Source of the DNA: Planctomycetaceae bacterium
GTDB lineage: Bacteria > Planctomycetota > Planctomycetia > Pirellulales > Thermoguttaceae
Assembly: GCA_009776995.1 (NCBI GenBank)
Contig: WRMR01000325.1
Span: 1 to 5,898 of the forward strand
Reading direction: 5' to 3'
Length of the DNA: 5,898 nt
Of this stretch, positions 5,894-5,898 are shown piece by piece (position 1 is the stretch's first letter; each line of letters starts with the position of its first letter). Below the pieces are notes generated by a model, which was given only the letters and a program-made list of their open reading frames with translations, searched no databases and was not told the DNA's origin. A program made the translations under genes and the position numbers.

Positions 5894-5898
5894 TCTGA
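5775..5898. repeat. Heptamer repeat element, copy 2 (right border of the Fn3 block, runs off the window)
   Basis: Four forward heptamers lie at 5782-5809 (CAGAATG, CAGAGAG, CAGAGCG, CAGAGTG). A 17-base T-rich spacer follows (5810-5826), then reverse-type heptamers TACTCTG and CACTTCG (5827-5840), CGCT (5841-5844), five heptamers at 5845-5879 (TACTCTG, ATCTCTG, CTCTCTG, AACTCTG, CTCTCTG), CGCT again (5880-5883), GACTCTG and CACTCTG (5884-5897). GCAGAGT (5802-5808) and ACTCTGC (5828-5834) are an exact 7-bp inverted pair. The layout and orientation are those of copy 1, with a longer right arm. It underlies the 5' end of the Fn3 frame and continues past the window edge. Confidence 0.88.

Larger units (their letters stand above)
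4715..5898. other. Candidate repeat-bordered cassette carrying the Fn3 gene
   Basis: Two heptamer elements in the same orientation enclose one gene that is unrelated to, and opposite in strand to, the recombination operon it interrupts. Both ends of that gene's frame fall inside the repeats. No transposase or integrase gene and no target-site duplication can be seen, so mobility is inferred only from position and architecture. The alternative is that the repeats are resident intergenic elements that expanded independently at both ends of the gene. Confidence 0.35.

Overview
The window looks like part of an integrated phage or phage-like element in a bacterial genome. The host cannot be named from the sequence alone. 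The moderate GC content, the gene styles and the heptamer repeats at the right end suggest a Planctomycetes/Verrucomicrobia/Lentisphaerae-type host or an uncultured relative, but this is a guess. Five genes read rightwards (+) and one reads leftwards (-) at the right end. No tRNA, rRNA, CRISPR array, transposase or integrase was found.

Left unit (about 1-2246): two genes I do not recognise, overlapping by 29 bases and therefore probably translationally coupled. The first (392 aa) has no identifiable domain. The second (303 aa) has a four-cysteine zinc-ribbon-like motif and a C-terminal helix-turn-helix. A clear intrinsic terminator closes the unit.

Middle (2247-3988, continuing to about 4712): an AT-rich leader of about 300 bases, full of short inverted and direct repeats, precedes a small sigma-70-like factor. 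A RecE-like PD-(D/E)XK exonuclease and a Sak4-type RecA-like ATPase follow, the last two only 10 bases apart. Exonuclease plus Sak4 is a recognisable phage homologous-recombination module. The sigma-like protein is a plausible transcription switch for it or for later genes.

Right end (4715-5898): two arrays of 7-base repeats, each built as forward heptamers, a spacer, then reverse-complement heptamers. They lie in the same orientation on both sides of a minus-strand gene for a fibronectin type III domain protein. This block abuts the last conserved codons of the Sak4 gene. The Sak4 frame runs through the repeat and about 290 bases into the antisense of the Fn3 gene, adding some 120 unrelated residues. 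Likewise the first 40 or so residues of the Fn3 frame are repeat-encoded. The simplest reading is that a repeat-bordered cassette has invaded or replaced the downstream part of a phage recombination operon. The repeat architecture and its effect on both reading frames are the most unusual things in the window.
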